This document shows, one piece after another, positions 59,501 through 64,000 of a stretch of DNA of 64,000 bases. How positions within the stretch are numbered: the stretch's first letter is position 1; each line of letters starts with the position of its first letter. The stretch comes from Aporrectodea caliginosa. Lineage: Eukaryota > Annelida > Clitellata > Crassiclitellata > Lumbricidae. The DNA is taken from assembly GCA_020284085.1 (NCBI GenBank), contig JACEVL010000498.1:1211501-1275500 (forward strand). Direction: 5' to 3'. The notes below the pieces were generated by a model. The model saw only the letters and a program-made list of their open reading frames with translations. It did not search any database and was not told the DNA's origin. The translations under genes and the position numbers were made by a program.

Positions 59501-60280
59501 TGTAATTGTAATTGTAATTGAACATTTGTATAGCGCCACTCAATGATTCAGAGGTGCTCCCGACCCAGGGTTCTAACAAATAAGATAGTCTTCAGGCGTT
59601 TCCGAAACAGAGGAAGAGAAAGGCTGAGGAGCTCAAGACGCAATTCACGTGGAAGATGGTTCCAAGTAGAGGGGCCGACATAAGCAAAGCTTCTGGATTG
59701 AGCAGTTGCAACACGCATGCGGGGGACAGCCAGAAGGCCTCTGGCGGCAGAACGCAGAGCAGATCTCGAGCGACCAGGGAGTGTAGAAACCGATGTGCAT
59801 AAGGCCTGAAGGTATGAAGGAGGTATACACCGAGCAGAGAGTTGCGCATAAGTGTAAGAATTTTGAATTGAATGCGCTGGGGCACAGGAAGCCAGTGAAG
59901 AGTTTTCCGAATGAAGGTAGATATGTGAGAGTACTTTGGGAGACCACTTTGGGAGACCACTTTGGGAGACCACAAATAAGGCGGGCGGAGGCGTTGAGAA
60001 TTGACTGAAGCTTGGAGAGGTTTAGTGAAGAGTGACCAGCAAAGATGGAGTTGCCGAAGTCAACCCTAGTGCAGATCAGTGTGTGGACGAGAGTGTTGAC
60101 CGCGTGAGGATTGAGGAGTGAGTGAGTGACGAATGGTGCGAAATTGGCGTAGATGATAAAGGCATGTTCGAGAGATGCGATTGACATGGTCTGAAAATGA
60201 GAGAACTGAATCCAGGCTATATAACGCCCAGATCCCGAACTGAGACAGAGTAGTGAACGTCTGGGAAAGTAGCGCGGATA
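59500..60280 (-). pseudogene. LINE (older copy), C-terminal part and 3' end
   Basis: On minus: FPDVHYSVSVRDLGV (RDLGV motif), SVLSFSDHVNRISRTCLYHL, SKLQSILNASARLICGLPKW, RKTLHWLPVPQRIQFKILTL, over two or three frames. The tandem GTGGTCTCCCAAA triplication (59930-59972) is an internal slippage. The 3' end has TATAGCGCCACTC and an ATTGTA-type tail (59500-59520). Its upstream part continues at 63160-63270, on the far side of the inserted LINE. Confidence 0.8.
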
Positions 60281-60366
60281 AATTACAATACAATACAATA
60301 CAAATGAAAATTTATAGTGCGCTTTAACAAGACAAGTCTTGCACGAGAGCGCGTTTCGCTACATTC

Positions 60367-61878
60367 TTAGTCATAGTGCAAGGTAAACAGATAAGTTTTT
60401 AATTTTGTTTTAAACTGTGCAACAGATATGCACTGTCGAACTGAAGGTGGAAGACGGTTCCATTCAAAGGGTCCTGAGATAGAGAAAGCACGGTTTCCAA
60501 ACTTCCGGTTTGTGCGAAGTACGGTGAAATCCCCTCTCGTCGACGATCGGAGTCCTCTAGTATTGAAAAGTGAACATGGCGTGACCATGGATGCCATGTA
60601 TGAGGGAGAGGTTCCAGAGTGAATGTGATACATGAGGAGGCAGATTTTGAAGGCGATACGGGCGCTGATGGGAAGCCAGTGAAGTTGTTGCAGTGTAGAC
60701 GTGATGTGATCTCTTGGACCAAGATCTTTTATTAGGCGAGCGGCGGTGTGTAGAACTGAGGTTAAGGGTTGCAGTGTCGATGAAGGAAGACCGGATAGGA
60801 CAGAGTTGCAGTAGTCGAGGCGAGAGATGACGAGAGCTTGGACGAGGATACGAAGGCAGGTTTCGTCGAGGCAGCGTTTCACTTGTCGGATTCGGCGAAG
60901 GTGAAAATAGCATGCTTTGGCGACGGAAGAGATGTGTTGAGTCATGTTTAGGCTGCTGTCTAGCAGAACACCGAGGTCACGAACGACATCAGATGGTAGA
61001 ATGGTGCAGTTAGACTCGAGATGAAGAGATTTTATTTGTTTATCATCGTCCGGTCGGCTTCGACGGTCGAACCAAATGAGTTCTGTTTTGGTGGCATTTA
61101 GCTTCAGACGCATAGATGCGCACCAGGTCTGAATGTCACGGACGCATTCCGCAATTTTTATTTTGATGTTATCAAAGTTTTTGCCCGAGAGTTTTATGTA
61201 GAGCTGGGTGTCGTCAGCATATAAGTGGATCATAAGGCCATGATGTGATGCGATGTTGACAATGTTAGAGGTGTACAGTATAAAGAGGAGTGGGCCAAGG
61301 ATGGAGCCTTGGGGAACACCAAAGAGGATAGAGAAGATTTTGGATGAGCAGCCACCAAGTTTAATACTGTGAGTCCTTGAGGAAAGAAATGAGGCAATCC
61401 ATTGAATAGCTAAGGCCGTGATACCGAATTGTACTTGCAGGATTTTGAGGAGAATGGTATGGTCCACACAATCAAAAGCGGCAGAGAAATCGAGTAGTAA
61501 TAGAGCTGTGGTGAATCCAGAGTCAAGGGCCAGGACAATGTCATTGTAAACTTTAATAACTGCGGTTTCGGTGGAGTGATGGCGACGAAATCCAGATTGT
61601 GTAGGTGGAAGCAGATGAAGTGATTCAACGTAGTTGGATAGTTGTTTGTGGATGACACGTTCAACGAGTTTTGAGATGAAGGACAAGTTTGAGATAGGAC
61701 GATAACTGGCTGGGTCCGCAGGGTCGAGTCCCGGTTTCTTTACACGAGGTCGAATGATGGCACGTTTATGTTTTGCAGGTAGAGATGCCTGGGTGATGGA
61801 AACATTGATGAGGAGAGCGAGGATAGGAGCGAAGACGGTGTAGAGAGATTTAAGCAGCCAGACAGGTGCGGAATCCAA
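60367..61878 (-). pseudogene. LINE ORF2, reverse-transcriptase half
   Basis: 503 open codons with all RT core blocks and an intact YADD. The ATG at 61878 is an internal Met. The block is full length for CR1/L2-type RT plus C-terminal domain (LQQLHWLPISARIAFKICLL, RAFSISGPFEWNRLPPSVRQ). Confidence 0.85.
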
Positions 61879-61904
61879 TTCACACTGCTTTGTCGAAGAA
61901 TCAG

Positions 61905-63160
61905 TTATGAGTTTTTCAACTTCGGCGGTTGTGACTTCATCAAATTTGCATAGTGAGTGGTCAAGAGGAGGTAGAGTTGAAAATCCGGCATTGGCGTGTC
62001 TTTCGTCGATTCACGAATCATGTCTATTTTATTCTCGAAGTAATCGAGGAGTGTATCTGGAGAGATGCGTGGAGAGGTGTCTTGAGGCGGGGTGAGTAAT
62101 GTGTTGAGAGATTTCCAAAGTGTACGACCGTTTCCTTTGGCGCCCTCAATGCTTTCTCGAAGATAACTAGAACGTTTTTGCTGAAACAATTTGCGTTGCA
62201 CTTTAGCCTGGGTACGCCAGCGTTTTTCCCTTTCTTCAGAGGGTGAATTCAGGAATTGACGCTCAAGACGGCGAGTTAATTTTTTTGATGCAGCACAGGT
62301 TCCATCAAACCATGGGCAGTCAGGTACCTTTCGTAGAATTATCTTTTTCCAAGGGGCATGTTTATCCAGCAAATTTTCCATGGTTGAGTCGTAAAGATCG
62401 AAAAGATCCACAACGTCAAGTTTTGAATTTTCCATCCATGAAGCTTGTTTGAAGAGGTCGGTGGATTCCAGGTCGGATTTGAAAGCTGTCGAGTCAAAAT
62501 TTGTAAAAGAGCGACGTTCAACTGATTGGCGGATTATTGGTGGCAGTTGATGCGCAATGTTGAAGTGGATGATGGAGTGGTCGGATATGGATGGTGGAGC
62601 GACGTTTATATTGTTCACTAATAGCTTGTCATCACGGGTGATGATGACGTCTAGCGTATGTCCTTGTACATGTGTTGGCACCGCAATATGCTGAGTGAGG
62701 TCGTGGGTGGCAATAAGTTTTTCAAAGCGTCTTGTGTTAGAGTTGTTTCTTTCATCTAGGTGGATGTTCAGGTCCCCAAGGATAATGATATGGCAGGAGA
62801 ATTTTGAGGTAGCAGTTAGAAGGTTTGAGAATTCAGTAAAGAAATCCATATTGATACTTTCTGAGCCTGGTCGATATATAACTATAATGAGTGAGTTCAA
62901 GTTTCTGAAAGTAAAATACGCAGCCAGGTATTCAAAAGTAGCGAAACTACCCAGATCTCTCCGTGATGCAGTTAGGTGTTCTTTGTAGATGATGCAAACT
63001 CCCCCACCCCTTGGTCCTCGTTGGTTGAGTACCCCTGGTGGAGGAGGCCTTGCTTTTTCTAGGCAGATGTAGGATGTAGGCATGGAGGCAATGAGGCCTG
63101 GGGAGTTGTAGGATTCATGAGATGTCTCAACGATAGCGAAAATGTCAAGTTTCTCGGTGA
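61905..63160 (-). pseudogene. LINE ORF2, endonuclease half (before the frameshift)
   Basis: Open frame with the APE-like endonuclease followed by a linker (YLRESIEGAKGNGRTLWKSL). The frame is lost near 61980, where the same protein continues in another frame as FSTLPPLDHSLCKFDEVTTA and joins the RT frame. Confidence 0.8.
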
Positions 63161-63270
63161 TTCCATGTCAATCTTGGCTAGTTGGGCTCGACCGCCAAGC
63201 CAAATGAATTGGGTTTTGTCTGAATTAAGGCGAAGACGGTTAGAATACGCGTATAGAGTCTTCACTGTGG
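63160..63270 (-). pseudogene. Upstream remnant of the older LINE
   Basis: LRLNSDKTQFIWLGGRAQLA, KIDMES on minus; the next expected residues are found at 60275, after the inserted LINE. Same sequence as 46628-46670. Confidence 0.75.
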
Positions 63271-64000
63271 ATCGACGACCATGGCATCAATCGAACCGGT
63301 AAATGGATTGCTTTCTTCCATCGTAGATTTCATGTAGTACCACACTTTCTAAGGAAGGAATAAGGATAATGATGAATAATGATGATTCTTTCTCGCTTCA
63401 ATGTTAACTTCACTAGTACGAGCGGTTATCCTACCGTTCAGTTCGAATAAGTTCAGACGACGAACTTAATAAGCAATGTCCGTAGATTTAAATTACTACG
63501 TATAGAGACGACGTTTGACTTCGTTCGAGATTTCTTTGCCAGAATCTCGCTTCCAGGTCAAGATCCAAATGATTTTTACGTTCGTTATTACGATAGCATT
63601 AAGGCTTTACTGTGGCGCCACCACTTGTAATAAGATTAAGAAATATACATAGCGCTTTAAGTTTGCGTAAATCATAATCGTAAACTTCACAATTTTAAAG
63701 CGCTACTCTAATGCTAAGCGCAGGGCATCAGTTTATTTACAAGCGCTGCGTCGTGTCTGAGTGGTTGTCCAGAAATTGATGTCCATTGGAGATCAAGTCC
63801 GCTTGCCAGCGACACCAGAGAGAGAACGAGGCAGAGAGGCTGCTAGGCCTAAGTCGGGTTTCGTTGAGGCCGAGAAAGCTTGGAAGGCGAAGGATCGGAT
63901 GGATTAGGGTAGGACTTCTTGAAGAGGCCAGACTTCAATTTGAAATGGAAAGACTGTGGACGATAAGTAGAGGACTGCATGGGCAGAGCCGCAGATGACG
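63271..64000. other. Terminal stretch without supported genes
   Basis: Possibly more LINE-derived sequence: 63790-63900 on minus gives a Ser/Leu/Arg-rich frame. I see no motif. A GCGCTTTAAGTTTGCG / AAAGCGCTACTC repeat end lies at 63650-63720. Confidence 0.4.

Larger units (their letters stand above)
60285..63162 (-). mobile_element. Nearly full-length CR1/L2-like LINE inserted in an older LINE
   Basis: On minus, ORF2 runs from about 63160 to 60367 with one frameshift near 61980. The APE endonuclease part begins EKLDIFAIVETSHESYNSPG and continues GPRGGGVCIIYKEHL, HIIILGDLNIHLDE, QGHTLDVIITRDDK, and SISDHSIIHFN (catalytic E, D/N and SDH-type motifs present). The RT part has ASYRPISNLSFISKLVERVI, QSGFRRHHSTETAVIKVYND, LLLDFSAAFDCVDH (domain A), GVPQGSILGPLLFILYTSNI, and LYADDTQLYIKL (YADD; Asp codons 61210-61215), ending FKTKLKTYLFTLHYD and stop. 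The 3' tail is a short ACAATACAATAC-type repeat near 60280-60300. It is truncated at the extreme N-terminus of the endonuclease; no ORF1 is present. Confidence 0.88.

Overview
The window is animal nuclear DNA. Genes are split by GT-AG introns (two use GC-AG), exons are islands in AT-rich sequence, and microsatellites, SINEs, LINEs and DNA transposons fill much of the rest. The vertebrate-type telomere hexamer CCCTAA/TTAGGG appears inside the window, which argues against most insects (TTAGG) and nematodes (TTAGGC). The gene and repeat set suits a marine invertebrate, but I cannot place the phylum from sequence alone.

Region 1 (1-34,000) is conventional gene space. It holds the last 21 coding exons of a HECTD4-type HECT E3 ubiquitin ligase on + (388-14976), a complete 9-exon SMARCB1/SNF5/INI1 gene on + (18516-23638), and a complete 7-exon cyclin B gene on - (25716-33638), convergent with SMARCB1. 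All exon phases close exactly: 5,796 nt, 1,128 nt and about 1,410 nt. The introns carry tRNA-derived SINEs, simple repeats and, in cyclin B intron 3, a 2.3-kb decayed DNA transposon.

Region 2 (34,000-47,000) is gene-poor. It has a (CA)n tract, a 1.2-kb element with terminal inverted repeats, two Ig-domain exons of an incompletely visible gene on -, a few putative exons including a transmembrane one, a Pro/Tyr/Trp-rich orphan protein exon with an internal duplication, LINE fragments, and a transposed copy of a HECTD4 exon segment.

Region 3 (47,000-57,000) is a nested transposon island and the most interesting part. A Penelope-like element has an SGNH/GDSL-type ORF1 followed by a reverse transcriptase with no recognisable GIY-YIG endonuclease. 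About 85 bp after its stop comes a (CCCTAA)n tract in the orientation expected if the element had been reverse-transcribed from a telomeric G-strand end. Three copies of a roughly 250-390 bp subtelomere-like unit follow, each with its own CCCTAA array. The second is split by a 1.7-kb Mutator-like element with a perfect 9-bp target duplication. Two oppositely oriented parts of one LINE family bracket the island, and one of them carries a hAT-type MITE with a perfect 8-bp target duplication.

Region 4 (57,000-64,000) is repeat-rich intergenic DNA with a nearly full-length CR1/L2-like LINE on - (endonuclease plus RT, one frameshift) inserted into a second, older LINE. The Penelope, LINE and DNA-element copies all look decayed; the host genes look intact.
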